Position numbers and translations under genes: made by a program
In this document: positions 8,756 through 17,896 of the stretch, one piece after another
Position numbering within the stretch: the stretch's first letter is position 1
Layout of the letters: the number at the start of each line of letters is the position of its first letter
NCBI GenBank assembly: GCA_020248265.1
Contig: JADCHX010000019.1
Location: 1-64,000 of the forward strand
Reading direction: 5' to 3'
DNA from: Rhodocyclaceae bacterium
Lineage (GTDB): Bacteria > Pseudomonadota > Gammaproteobacteria > Burkholderiales > CAIKXV01
Length of the DNA stretch: 64,000 bases
The notes under the pieces: model-generated
The model's input: the letters and a program-made list of their open reading frames with translations, nothing else
What the model was told of the DNA's origin: nothing
The model's database searches: none

Positions 8756-9615
8756 CACCGACCGAAACGCCCGCCGCACTGATCGTGCAGGGAATCGATG
8801 TAGAGACCCGTGCACTCAAGATGCTCGCTACCTTGACCGGCGCGCGGTCGATCGCCGGCCTCGGCAACGGCGCCTTCCGCCTGGTCGAAGCCCGGCCGCA
8901 CGAGCACATCGCTGGCTTCTGCGCGAACGAGAAGCTCGATTGGGCCTGGGTACCCGCCGCGCGCGGGCTCGACACGCTCAGGCTGGCGGTGTTCGACATG
9001 GATTCGACTCTGATCACCATCGAGTGCATCGACGAGCTGGCGGACTTTGCAGGCTGCAAGGACAAGGTATCGGAGATCACCGCGGCGGCGATGCGCGGCG
9101 AACTGGACTACCCGTCGAGCCTGCGCCGGCGCGTGAAGCTGCTCGCCGGCATCGATGCCGCATCGCTTGAATCGGTCTTCATCGAGCGCCTGAGGTATTC
9201 GCCCGGAGCCGAGTCGCTCCTGCGCCGGCTCCGCTCGCTCGGCGTGCGGACGCTGCTGGTATCCGGCGGCTTCACCTACTTTACCGACCGGGTACGCGAT
9301 CACCTCCAGATCGATTACACCCGCTCGAACACGCTGGTGGTCGAGGACGGCAGGCTGACCGGCGAGCTCGACGGCAACGTGGTCGATGCCGATGCCAAGG
9401 CCGCCGAACTCGCCAGCCATGCACGCGATCTGGGCATCGGCGTGTCGGGGGTGCTGGCCGTCGGCGACGGCGCGAACGACCTGAAGATGATGGCGCTCGC
9501 GGGCACCAGCGTCGCGTGGCGCGCGAAACCCGCCGTGCAGGCGGCCGCGACCCACGCACTGAACCATGCCGGCCTCGACGGCGTGCTGAACCTGTTCAAC
9601 CCGCTCGAGGCATAG
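8752..9615 (+). CDS. serB: Phosphoserine phosphatase
   Basis: A 287-residue HAD-superfamily enzyme that makes L-serine from O-phosphoserine. Motif I is FDMDSTLITIECIDEL (catalytic Asp pair near residue 83). SGGFTYF is motif II, and VGDGANDLKMM near residue 240 is the Mg-binding motif. The N-terminal 75 residues are the shorter ACT-like region of SerB proteins. The ATG overlaps the mfd stop by four bases (ATGA), so it is translated from the mfd transcript. This mfd-serB pairing is common in betaproteobacteria. Confidence 0.96.
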   Translation: MTPTETPAALIVQGIDVETRALKMLATLTGARSIAGLGNGAFRLVEARPHEHIAGFCANEKLDWAWVPAARGLDTLRLAVFDMDSTLITIECIDELADFAGCKDKVSEITAAAMRGELDYPSSLRRRVKLLAGIDAASLESVFIERLRYSPGAESLLRRLRSLGVRTLLVSGGFTYFTDRVRDHLQIDYTRSNTLVVEDGRLTGELDGNVVDADAKAAELASHARDLGIGVSGVLAVGDGANDLKMMALAGTSVAWRAKPAVQAAATHALNHAGLDGVLNLFNPLEA

Positions 9616-9631
9616 GCGCGCGGAGGCACCG

Positions 9632-11236
9632 GTGGCGGAAGCAATGCTCGATGCACTGATCATCGGCGGTGGGCACAACGGCCTGACCTGTGCCTGCTAC
9701 CTCGCCGCTGCCGGCCTGAAGGTCCGGGTGCTGGAACGCCGCCCGGTCCTCGGCGGCGCCGCGGTGACCGAGACCTTCCATCCGGGGTTCCGTAACTCGG
9801 CGCTTTCCTACACGGTCAGCCTGCTCAACCCGACGGTGATCCGCGACCTGCGCCTGGCGGAACACGGCCTGCGCGTGCTCGAACGGCCGCTGGCGAACTT
9901 CCTTCCGCTGTCGGACTCGTCGTTCCTCAAGATGGGCGGGGGACTGGCAGCCACGCAGGCCGAGGTGGCGAAATTCTCGACACGCGATGCGCAGCGGCTG
10001 CCGGAGTACTACGAGCGGCTGGAACGGGTCGCCGACGTGCTGCGCGGGATCGTGCTCGAGACGCCGCCAAACGTCGGCGGCGGCTTCGGGGAGATGCTGC
10101 GCGCATTGTCTGCCGGCAACCGGGTGCGCCGGCTGTCGATGCCGGAGCGCCGCGACCTGCTCGACCTCGTCGCGAAGAGTGCCGGCGACCTGCTCGACGG
10201 ATGGTTCGAGTCCGACCCGATCAAGGCGGTGCTAGGCTTCGACGCGGTGGTGGGCCACTATGCCAGCCCGTACACCCCGGGCAGCGGCTACGTGCTGCTG
10301 CATCACTGCTTCGGCGAAGTGAACGGACGGCGCGGGGCGTGGGGCCATGCGGTCGGCGGCATGGGCTCGATCACGCAGGCGATGGCCGCCGAGGCGCGTC
10401 GGCGCGGCGTCGAACTGGTGACCGATGCCGCAGTGGCCAGCGTACTCGTGCGCGCCGGCCGGGCCTGCGGGGTGGTGCTGGCCGATGGCAGCGAGATCAG
10501 CGCGCGCAGCGTGGTCTCGAACCTGAACCCGAAGCTGCTCTACCGGGACCTCGTGCCGCAGGAAAGCCTGGACCCGGAGTTCAGGCAGCGCGTGGCCGGC
10601 CATCGCAACGGTTCCGGCACGGTACGCATCAACGTCGCGCTGTCCGAACTGCCCGCGTTCACCTGCCTGCCCGGCACCGGCGTGCACCACCAGTCGGGCA
10701 TCATCTGCGCACCGTCGCTCGCCTACATGGAGCGTGCGTTCTTCGACGCCCGTACCGAAGGCCTCGCGCGAGAACCGATCGTCGAGGTGCTGATCCCGAG
10801 CACGGTCGACGATTCGCTTGCCCCGCCCGGCCAGCACGTGGCCAGCCTGTTCTGCCAGCAGTTCGCGCCGGAGTTGCCGGGCGGCCGGACCTGGGACGAC
10901 GCGCGCGACGAGGCCGTACGGCGCGCGTTCGCGGTCGTCGACCGCTTCGCGCCGAACTTCAGCCGTTCGGTGATCGCGTACAAGGCGAACACGCCGCTCG
11001 ACCTGGAGCGCGAGTACGGCCTGGTCGGTGGGGACATCTTCCACGGCGCGCTGACACCGGACCAGCTCTACAGCGCCCGGCCTTTCCTGGGCCATGCCGA
11101 CTACCGGGGCGCGCTGCCCGGCCTGTACCTGTGCGGCTCAGGAACCCATCCGGGCGGTGGCGTCACCGGCGCCCCGGGACACAACGCGGCGCGCGAGATC
11201 GTCAAGGACTGGAAGCGCGGGCGCCTGCGCCACTGA
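9632..11236 (+). CDS. FAD-dependent oxidoreductase of the CrtI/PYROXD2 family
   Basis: A 534-residue protein. The N-terminus DALIIGGGHNGLTCACYLAAAG is a dinucleotide-binding fold, followed by VLERRPVLGGAAVTE. The C-terminus has the phytoene-desaturase-type FAD signature LYLCGSGTHPGGGVTGAPGHNAA. I chose GTG at 9632 because GGAGG at 9622-9626 sits five bases ahead of it; an ATG four codons later (9644) is too far from that site. Closest in character to PYROXD2-like proteins of unknown substrate rather than true carotenoid desaturases, as no crtB-type neighbour is present. It follows serB by 16 bases on the same strand. Confidence 0.85.
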   Translation: MAEAMLDALIIGGGHNGLTCACYLAAAGLKVRVLERRPVLGGAAVTETFHPGFRNSALSYTVSLLNPTVIRDLRLAEHGLRVLERPLANFLPLSDSSFLKMGGGLAATQAEVAKFSTRDAQRLPEYYERLERVADVLRGIVLETPPNVGGGFGEMLRALSAGNRVRRLSMPERRDLLDLVAKSAGDLLDGWFESDPIKAVLGFDAVVGHYASPYTPGSGYVLLHHCFGEVNGRRGAWGHAVGGMGSITQAMAAEARRRGVELVTDAAVASVLVRAGRACGVVLADGSEISARSVVSNLNPKLLYRDLVPQESLDPEFRQRVAGHRNGSGTVRINVALSELPAFTCLPGTGVHHQSGIICAPSLAYMERAFFDARTEGLAREPIVEVLIPSTVDDSLAPPGQHVASLFCQQFAPELPGGRTWDDARDEAVRRAFAVVDRFAPNFSRSVIAYKANTPLDLEREYGLVGGDIFHGALTPDQLYSARPFLGHADYRGALPGLYLCGSGTHPGGGVTGAPGHNAAREIVKDWKRGRLRH

Positions 11237-11357
11237 GCCGCATGGCTGCCGGTTCGTATGCAGGGCAGCGCCAGGATTTCGACCACCGCGCGGTTCAGCG
11301 CGCCGACGAGCGGCCATGGTAATGGCGGTGTCAACAAGCCAGAGGTATCCTTCCCGC

Positions 11358-12335
11358 ATGGACCATCGCTCACAGTCTCGCCTCAACGGTCTCTGCGGCT
11401 ATGTCGTGGACCGCGTCACCCATCTGCGTGGCGACACCGACTGGCTCGCCGCCCGGCTGGCCGATCCCTCGAGCCGCGTCGTGCCGGTATGGCGCAGCCG
11501 CAACCTGATACGGCCGGGTACCGACCTGTCGGCGGTGTTGCTCGATCGCGAAACGGCTGCAGAACTGATCTCGACGACCGAAACGCTGGTGCTGCTGGGC
11601 GAAGACGAGGGCGTCGCCTACTTCGCCGTGGGCCTGCCCGGCCGCGAAGACGAACTGCACGGGCGGCTGAGCAACCTGGGCGAGTTCCGCGACCTGCGCG
11701 ATACCGCCGCACTGCTGCCCGCGCGCGAGGGTGCGCTGCTGGCGCATGCACGCGCCATGGTGTTCTGGCACCAGACCCACCGCCACTGCGGCAGTTGCGG
11801 GTCGCCGACGCGCAGCGCGGAAGCGGGTCACTCCCGCATCTGCCTGAACGAGGCCTGCAAACGTTCCTGTTACCCTCGCACCGATCCGGCGGTGATCGTC
11901 GCGGTCAGCCGCGGCGAGCGTATCCTGCTCGGGCGCAAGCCCGAATGGCCGCCCGGCCGCTTCTCGACCGTCGCCGGCTTCGTCGAGCCCGGCGAGACGC
12001 TCGAAGAAGCCGTCGCCCGCGAAGTGAAGGAAGAGACCGGCATCGTCTGCAGCGAGGTGATGTACCACTCGTCCCAGCCCTGGCCGTTCCCGAGTTCGAT
12101 CATGCTCGGCTTCCATGCATTCGCGGCGAGCGAGGCGATCACCGTCGACACCACCGAACTGGACGATGCGCGCTGGTTCACCCGTGAAGAGATGGTCGCA
12201 GGCCTGCTTTCGGGCAGCTTCCTGCTGCCGCGCAGCCTGTCGATATCGTTCCGACTGATCGAGGACTGGTTCAACGCCGGACGCGCCGAGGGCATGCCGA
12301 CGCTGCGCGAACTGGGCGCGGGCAGAACCTGGTAG
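11358..12335 (+). CDS. nudC: NADH pyrophosphatase (NADH/NAD-capped RNA decapping)
   Basis: A 325-residue Nudix hydrolase with NudC architecture: an N-terminal domain of about 140 residues, a four-cysteine zinc ribbon (CGSC, then CLNEAC, about 142-165), and the Nudix box at about 206-229 (GFVEPGETLEEA then REVKEETG). SQPWPFPSSIM is the NudC-specific SQPWPFPxS motif after the box, which distinguishes it from other Nudix enzymes. It cleaves NADH to NMNH and AMP and can remove NAD caps from RNA. It is longer than the 257-residue E. coli protein because of the larger N-terminal domain. The ATG at 11358 was chosen because the open frame upstream lies partly in the previous gene. Confidence 0.93.
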   Translation: MDHRSQSRLNGLCGYVVDRVTHLRGDTDWLAARLADPSSRVVPVWRSRNLIRPGTDLSAVLLDRETAAELISTTETLVLLGEDEGVAYFAVGLPGREDELHGRLSNLGEFRDLRDTAALLPAREGALLAHARAMVFWHQTHRHCGSCGSPTRSAEAGHSRICLNEACKRSCYPRTDPAVIVAVSRGERILLGRKPEWPPGRFSTVAGFVEPGETLEEAVAREVKEETGIVCSEVMYHSSQPWPFPSSIMLGFHAFAASEAITVDTTELDDARWFTREEMVAGLLSGSFLLPRSLSISFRLIEDWFNAGRAEGMPTLRELGAGRTW

Positions 12336-12337
12336 GC

Positions 12338-12353
12338 CGGCGCTCGCGCGCCG
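12338..12353. terminator. Possible bidirectional stem-loop between nudC and flgL
   Basis: CGGCGC and GCGCCG form a perfect 6-bp stem with loop TCGC in the 18 bases between the convergent nudC and flgL stops. There is no T-tract on either side, so intrinsic termination is uncertain. Confidence 0.25.
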
Positions 12354-13655
12354 TCACAGCAGGTTGAACAGGCTCAGGTTCTGCGTCTGCACGAACGACT
12401 TCTGCGCCGCCTCGAGCAGGGTCTTCTGCAGCGTGAGGTCACTGATGGCCTGCGCGTAGTCGACGTCTCTGAGTTCGCTCACGCTGGCATCGAACTGCAC
12501 CGCGAGGTCGCTGTTGGTCGCGACGGTAACTTCCACTTCCTTCATGCGCGCGCCGATCGCGGTCTGCACGTCCAGCGTGCGATTGATCGCCTGGTCGATG
12601 TTGGCGAGTGCAGTACCCAGGTCGTTGGTGAGCTTCGCGCTCTGCGCCGGCGTGCTTATGGTCGTGGTCAGGGCATTGATCAGGGCGTTCACCGTGGTGA
12701 ACATGCTCTGCGTCGGGCTCTGGCGCAGCGTGAAGGTATCGGCGTCCCCGGGGCTGCCGTTGATCGTGACCGTCGCTCCGTAGTCGAACGCGGGTTCTGT
12801 CCCCTGGCTGCGCAGGTTGATCGCGCTGCCGGCCGTGAAGGTGCGCAGGTAGGGCCCGGTGGCAGACGCGGCTGCCCCGGTCAGCAGCGAATTGCCACTG
12901 ACGTTGTCGACCAGGTCGTAGGTCGTCGTGGCCGGGTTGGTCGCGCTGTTGACGTCGAAGCGGATGGTGAAGTCCGACGGGTTGCCAGCCGCGTTCCAGG
13001 TGGCCGGATCGGTCACCGCGCCGATGCCTATCGTGCCCGTACCCGTATTGGCGGTGGCCGCTGCAGCCGCGAAATCGCCGTTGCCGGTACGGATCCGCTG
13101 GAAGATTTCCGAGCCGGCATCGCTGATCGGCACATAGCGCGATGGGCTGATCTGCAACAGGCGCTGGCCCTGGTCGCCGGAGTACTGCACCGTTCCCGGT
13201 GCAGTCTCGGAGAACGGTTGCGTCTGTCCGCGGTAGCCGGAGAACAGGTAGCCGCCCTGCCCGTCGGTCGCATTCGCGAGCGACAGCAGTTCCTGGTAGT
13301 TGCCGCGCAGTTCGCGCGCAAGGATCGCCCGGCCGCTGTCGCCGAGCGTGCCATTGCCGGCGCTGACGATCGTGCTGCGCACGTCCTGGAGGGAACGGAT
13401 CACGCTCTGCAACGACTGCTCGCCCAATGCAAGCGACGAACTGGCTGCGCCTGCGTTCTCCACGAACTGCTGGGTGGCAGACTTCGCCTGCGACAGGTCG
13501 AGGATACGGCCGGCCGCGATCGGGTCGTCCGAAGGCGTGCCGACCCGGCGTCCGGTCGAGACCTGCTGCTGCACCTCGAGCAGGGAGCGCTGCCGGTCGA
13601 TGATCGTCCCGATCCCTTGTTCGAAGAGGGTATTGGTGCTGATGCGGATGCCCAT
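12354..13655 (-). CDS. flgL: Flagellar hook-filament junction protein FlgL (HAP3)
   Basis: A 433-residue flagellin-fold protein that, with FlgK, joins hook to filament. The N-terminus MGIRISTNTLFEQG and the stretch VSTGRRVGTPSDDP are the D0/D1 signature shared with flagellin. The C-terminal D0 helix (RDVDYAQAISDLTLQKTLLE, ending in LSLFNLL) closes it. The variable centre is longer than in E. coli (317 residues) and Thr/Ala-rich. Last gene of the flgB operon, 19 bases after flgK. Confidence 0.95.
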   Translation of the reverse strand: MGIRISTNTLFEQGIGTIIDRQRSLLEVQQQVSTGRRVGTPSDDPIAAGRILDLSQAKSATQQFVENAGAASSSLALGEQSLQSVIRSLQDVRSTIVSAGNGTLGDSGRAILARELRGNYQELLSLANATDGQGGYLFSGYRGQTQPFSETAPGTVQYSGDQGQRLLQISPSRYVPISDAGSEIFQRIRTGNGDFAAAAATANTGTGTIGIGAVTDPATWNAAGNPSDFTIRFDVNSATNPATTTYDLVDNVSGNSLLTGAAASATGPYLRTFTAGSAINLRSQGTEPAFDYGATVTINGSPGDADTFTLRQSPTQSMFTTVNALINALTTTISTPAQSAKLTNDLGTALANIDQAINRTLDVQTAIGARMKEVEVTVATNSDLAVQFDASVSELRDVDYAQAISDLTLQKTLLEAAQKSFVQTQNLSLFNLL

Positions 13656-13674
13656 GGTGGAGGTGTGACTCCAG

Positions 13675-15585
13675 TCAGTTCATTTGCAGGATCGAATCGA
13701 ACAGCTTCGCCGAAACGGAAATCAGCTTGCTGGCCGCCTGGTAGGCCTGCTGGAAACGGATCAGGTTCGCCGCTTCCTCCTCCAGGTTCACGCCAGACAG
13801 CGACTGCTGTGCCGCCTTCGTCTCCTTCAGGATTCCGGTCAATGCGGTCCCGGTCACCTTCACCTCGCTGGCGATCGCCCCGATGCTGCCGACCATCGCG
13901 CTGTAGGCCGTCTGGTAGGTGCTCGCGCCACCGTCGAGGCCGGGTACCGACTGCAGACCGGCGAGCAGCAGCGCATTCCGGTTGTCCGTCCGCCCGCCGG
14001 TGTTGGCCTGCACCACCAGCGTATCGGCAGCCTTCGGCTGGCCAGCCAGCCGCGTGGACCAGCCGTTGTAGCTGATCGTCATGCCGGCGGTGAAGGTGAC
14101 GTTGCTCGCCAGCGTTGTCGCGGCGGTGTTGTCCACCACGTTGAACGTGGTGGGCGGCGAGTTGAACGTGATGGTGACGGTATTCGAAAGCGCGGCGTTG
14201 AGCGGTGGCTGGCTGCTCGCATCGACCACTGGCGCCTCGATGGTGGCCGATCCCAGGTTGGATACCGTCGCCTGGCTGCGCACCGGTGCGGCCGCGGCGA
14301 TCAGTGAAGGGTCGCCGAACGCCAGGGCGAGGTCGCGTGCGCCGAAACGGGTCGGCTGCACCAGCCAGCTGTTGCCGGCCGCCGGAGTACCGGCACCCGC
14401 CGCCAGCGTGACACCGTCGACCGTCTGCGGCAGGGTCGCGAACGGCCCGCTCGAAACGTCGTCCGACAATCTCGTCACCGTATAGGCCGTGCCACTGAAG
14501 GAGACACGGTAATCGCTGAGCGTGAGGGCGGACACGTCGACGATCGATGCACCGATGGTCGCGGTGGTGCCGCTGGCGGGGGTCACGGCTGGCGAGCCCA
14601 CCGCGAAGAAATCGCCGCCGGCAGCGCCATTCAGGTCCTGGCCCAGGCGATGCTGGGCGTTGAAGGTTTCGCCCAGGCCGATCGCGATCCGCCCCAGCGC
14701 ATTCTGTGCTGCGTCCAGCGACTCGCTGCGGAACTGCAGCAGCGCACCCAGGCTGCCGCCGGTGATGCTGCGACTGTCGATCGGCACCGGCGCGCCGGTG
14801 AACTGGTAGCCGACGTCGAGCCTGCGCGGATCGTCCGGATTGGGTACCGCCGCCAGCGTCAGCGCAGCTTCGCCGACGACCAGCGCCTGCCCGGTGCCGA
14901 TGGTCACGTTGTAGCCGCCGTCGGACTGTCGAATGACCTGGGCGGACACCAGCTTGTTGAGCTCCATCACCAGGTTGTCGCGCTGGTCGAGCAGGTCGTT
15001 CGGCTGCTGCGCACTGGTCCCCGCTGCCGTGGCGATCTGGCCGTTCAGCTTGCCGATCTGGCTGGCGATCGTGTTGATGCTGCCGATCGTGCCGGACAGT
15101 TCGATGTTCACGCCCGAACGCAGGTCGGTGAGCCGCTGGTCGAGCGCAGCGAAGCGCGAGACCAGCGCTCCGCTGCCCGACAGAAGCGCTTGCCGAGAGG
15201 TGGTCGTACCCGGGCTGGCCGCGACATCCTGGACTGCACGGAAGAACTGCTGCATCGCAGGCGACAGGCCGGCGGCGGGATCGGCCACGAGGTTGTTGAT
15301 CTGGTTCACCTGCGCCGCATACTTGTCGTAGAACGACGCCTGGGTCTGCGCAAGCTGCGCCTGGCGGTCCAGCACCTCGCTGTAGGCGCGCCGCACGTTG
15401 TCGACGTTGACACCGCGCCCGAAGAAGCCTCCACCCGAGAACTGCGGGACCTGCGGTGACGAGTCGATCCGCTGGCGGTGGTACCCGGCAGTGCCTGCGT
15501 TGCTGATGTTGTGGCCGGTGGTGACCAGCCCGGCCTGCGCCGCGTTCAGGGCGGTCAGGCCAATGTTCAACACGCTACCGGACAT
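13675..15585 (-). CDS. flgK: Flagellar hook-associated protein 1 FlgK (HAP1)
   Basis: 636 residues. The N-terminus SVLNIGLTALNAAQAGL with TTGHNISNAGTAGYHRQ is the rod/hook-family D0 motif. The C-terminus VNLEEEAANLIRFQQAYQAASKLISV is the matching C-terminal helix. It assembles at the distal hook end before FlgL. The ATG lies inside the end of flgJ (11-base overlap), with an AGGGAG ribosome-binding site embedded in the flgJ coding sequence. In many bacteria flgK is FliA-dependent, but I see no sigma-28 site right upstream here. Confidence 0.96.
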   Translation of the reverse strand: MSGSVLNIGLTALNAAQAGLVTTGHNISNAGTAGYHRQRIDSSPQVPQFSGGGFFGRGVNVDNVRRAYSEVLDRQAQLAQTQASFYDKYAAQVNQINNLVADPAAGLSPAMQQFFRAVQDVAASPGTTTSRQALLSGSGALVSRFAALDQRLTDLRSGVNIELSGTIGSINTIASQIGKLNGQIATAAGTSAQQPNDLLDQRDNLVMELNKLVSAQVIRQSDGGYNVTIGTGQALVVGEAALTLAAVPNPDDPRRLDVGYQFTGAPVPIDSRSITGGSLGALLQFRSESLDAAQNALGRIAIGLGETFNAQHRLGQDLNGAAGGDFFAVGSPAVTPASGTTATIGASIVDVSALTLSDYRVSFSGTAYTVTRLSDDVSSGPFATLPQTVDGVTLAAGAGTPAAGNSWLVQPTRFGARDLALAFGDPSLIAAAAPVRSQATVSNLGSATIEAPVVDASSQPPLNAALSNTVTITFNSPPTTFNVVDNTAATTLASNVTFTAGMTISYNGWSTRLAGQPKAADTLVVQANTGGRTDNRNALLLAGLQSVPGLDGGASTYQTAYSAMVGSIGAIASEVKVTGTALTGILKETKAAQQSLSGVNLEEEAANLIRFQQAYQAASKLISVSAKLFDSILQMN

Positions 15586-15994
15586 TTCGATCTCCCTGAC
15601 GGATTATCGGCATCGCCTGTCCATTCTTGACGTCGCCCACCGCCGGGACCGTACCCGCAGCCTGCTCCGCCGCCCTGGCCATCGCGCGCGAACGGTCGAT
15701 CTGCGAGATCACCATGTCGGCCATGCCGATACCCGGACCGTTGGCGATCCGGTTCGCCAGCTGCTCGTCCAGCAGGCCCGTATACATCCGCGATTCGCTG
15801 CTGTCGAAGAGGCCTTCGCCATCGCCCTTCTGCGCATCGCGCATGCTCTTCAGGAGCTGGTTCAGGAACAGTGACTCGAACTGCTTGGCTGCCGCCTGGA
15901 TCGCCTTCGGGTCGTCTGCCCGGGCCTTCGAGCGCAGCGCGCCGAGCGCGTTCGGATCCAGGGAAGAGCTGGATGGGACGAACTTCGCATCCAT
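15575..15994 (-). CDS. flgJ: FlgJ rod-binding protein, single-domain form without muramidase
   Basis: Only 139 residues. Residues about 25-85 form the rod-binding domain (AAKQFESLFLNQLLKSMRDA, MYTGLLDEQLANRIA). The beta-N-acetylglucosaminidase half usual in beta- and gammaproteobacterial FlgJ (total about 310-330 residues) is absent. The protein stops shortly after the rod domain with a polar tail, and flgK begins inside its last codons. The ATG shares one base with the flgI stop (TGATG). It is still expected to cap the growing rod. Peptidoglycan would have to be opened by another enzyme. The single-domain form is known in other proteobacterial groups, so this is unlikely to be damage. Confidence 0.9.
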   Translation of the reverse strand: MDAKFVPSSSSLDPNALGALRSKARADDPKAIQAAAKQFESLFLNQLLKSMRDAQKGDGEGLFDSSESRMYTGLLDEQLANRIANGPGIGMADMVISQIDRSRAMARAAEQAAGTVPAVGDVKNGQAMPIIRQGDRNVR

Positions 15995-17145
15995 CAGATG
16001 ATCTCCAGCTCGGCCTGCAGCGCGCCGGCGGCCCGCATCGCCTGCAGGATCGACAGCAGGTCCTGCGGGCTGGCTCCGATCGCGTTCAGTGCACGCACCA
16101 CCTCTGCGAGGGACGGGCTCGCGGGGATCTGCACCAGCTGGCCACGGTCGGCCTTGACCTCGATGTTCGCGCTCTCGGTCACCACCGTCTGTCCCCCGGA
16201 AAGCGCGCCTGGCTGACTCACGGCAGGAGTGCTGCTGATCGTCACCGAAAGGCTGCCGTGGGCGACTGCACAAGGCAGCACCGTCACCAGCTGGTTCATC
16301 ACCACCGAGCCGGTGCGCGCATTGATGATCACCTTCGGCGAAGCGTCGGCGCGTGTCACTGGCAGATTCTCCATGGATGCGAGGAAGCCGACGCGCTGGT
16401 GCGGATCGACCGGCGCCTGCACCCGCACATGTCGCGCATCGAGCGCCTGCGCCACCCCGCCGCCGAAGCGGGTGTTGATCGCCTCGGCCAGCCGGTTCGC
16501 GGTGGTGAAGTCGGCCTCGCGCAGTTCCAGGTTGACGAACTCGCCCTGTCCGACCGGCGTGGACGGCGTGCGCTCGACCGTCGCGCCGTTCGGGATGCGG
16601 CCCGAGTTGAGCTGGTTGATCTGCACGCTCGAGCCACCGGCCGCAGCACCTGCGCCGCCGAGCAGGATGTTCCCCTGCGCAACCGCGTAGATCTGGCCGT
16701 CGGCACCTCGCAGCGGGGTCATAAGCAGGGCGCCACCGCGCAGGTTGCGCGCGTTGCCCATGGAGGAAACGGTGATGTCCAGCGTCTGGCCCGGGCGCGC
16801 GAAGGCCGGAAGCGTGGTCGTCACCATCACGGCCGCGACATTGCGAAGCTGCAGGTTGGTGCCGGGCGGCAGCTGCACGCCAAGCTGGCCGAGCATGCTG
16901 ACGATGCTCTGCACGGTGAACGGAGTCTGCGTGGTCTGGTCACCACTGCCGTCCAGCCCGACCACGATGCCGTAGCCGACGAGCTGGTTGGGGCGGGCAC
17001 CTTGCAGGGTGGCGAGGTCCTTGATGCGGTTCTGGCTCCACGCCGGCACTGAGCCGCTGCCGAGCACGGTGAACAACAGCGCGAGCAACAGCAGACGCGA
17101 ACGGCCGATGGCTGCGCGAGTGAAGAAGCAGGGTCGATGTGCCAT
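15994..17145 (-). CDS. flgI: Flagellar P-ring protein FlgI
   Basis: 383 residues with a Sec signal peptide (RSRLLLLALLF then PAWSQ, cleavage near residue 38). The mature protein begins RIKDLATLQGARPNQLVGYGIVVGLDGSGDQT, a nearly invariant P-ring motif. It assembles in the peptidoglycan layer around the rod, with FlgA as chaperone. It follows flgH by 14 bases and overlaps flgJ by one base. Upstream in-frame extension has no homology, so the ATG at 17145 is preferred. Confidence 0.96.
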   Translation of the reverse strand: MAHRPCFFTRAAIGRSRLLLLALLFTVLGSGSVPAWSQNRIKDLATLQGARPNQLVGYGIVVGLDGSGDQTTQTPFTVQSIVSMLGQLGVQLPPGTNLQLRNVAAVMVTTTLPAFARPGQTLDITVSSMGNARNLRGGALLMTPLRGADGQIYAVAQGNILLGGAGAAAGGSSVQINQLNSGRIPNGATVERTPSTPVGQGEFVNLELREADFTTANRLAEAINTRFGGGVAQALDARHVRVQAPVDPHQRVGFLASMENLPVTRADASPKVIINARTGSVVMNQLVTVLPCAVAHGSLSVTISSTPAVSQPGALSGGQTVVTESANIEVKADRGQLVQIPASPSLAEVVRALNAIGASPQDLLSILQAMRAAGALQAELEII

Positions 17146-17159
17146 GGTCGGTGCCCAGG

Positions 17160-17843
17160 TCAGAACGGCAGGAAGGTCAGGAACATGCGAGCCAGCCAGG
17201 CCATGCGCTGGGCCTCGCTGATGTATCCGGAGCCCCGGAACTCGATGCGTGCATCGGCCACCCGGGTCGAGGACACGCTGTTGGCCGCGGTCACGTTGTT
17301 CGGATTGACCACGCCGGAGAAGCGGATGTACTCGGTGTTGGTGCCGATCGAAACCTGCTTCTCGCCCGACACGAGCAGGTTGCCGTTCGGGTACACCTCG
17401 ATCACCGTCACCGCGATGCTGCCGGTGAGGATGTTGTTGGTCGACGCACCACCGCTGCCCGCGTGCGAGTTGCTGGATGAAGCCCTCACGTCCAGGCCCT
17501 GGAAGCTCTTGCCGAGCATGCCCGCGATCGACGGGACGCTGGCGGTGGTGTCGCCCTCGCGCTTGGCGCTGCTCGACGTCGTGTTGCTCGCCTGCAGGCG
17601 CTCCTCGATGGTGATCATGATGGTGTCGCCGACGAAGCGGGCCCGCCGGTCGTTGAACAGCAGCAGGCGCGCGGTGCCGTCCTGGAAGATGGCACCGTCG
17701 ACCGGCGCCGGGCGCGCCTGCTGCTCGGGACGCACGCTCATCGGCTGGTGGACATTGGTCGGCGGCACGGTGCTGCAACCGGCGGCAGCCAGCAGCAGGA
17801 GGAACGACGGAAGACGCAGCAGGGAGCGGAGGGCGGTGTTCAT
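17160..17843 (-). CDS. flgH: Flagellar L-ring lipoprotein FlgH
   Basis: 227 residues with a lipoprotein signal (LLLLAAAGC, acylated Cys near residue 23). Conserved FlgH segments are GDTIMITIEERLQASNTTS, LTGSIAVTVIEVYPNGNLLVSGEK and GYISEAQRMAWLARMF. It forms the outer-membrane ring of the basal body. Located between flgG and flgI in the usual order. Confidence 0.96.
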   Translation of the reverse strand: MNTALRSLLRLPSFLLLLAAAGCSTVPPTNVHQPMSVRPEQQARPAPVDGAIFQDGTARLLLFNDRRARFVGDTIMITIEERLQASNTTSSSAKREGDTTASVPSIAGMLGKSFQGLDVRASSSNSHAGSGGASTNNILTGSIAVTVIEVYPNGNLLVSGEKQVSIGTNTEYIRFSGVVNPNNVTAANSVSSTRVADARIEFRGSGYISEAQRMAWLARMFLTFLPF

Positions 17844-17896
17844 GATCGACTCGTTTCGGCGAGAGTTCTGGTCGGGGGCGCAATGCCGCTATCGGA

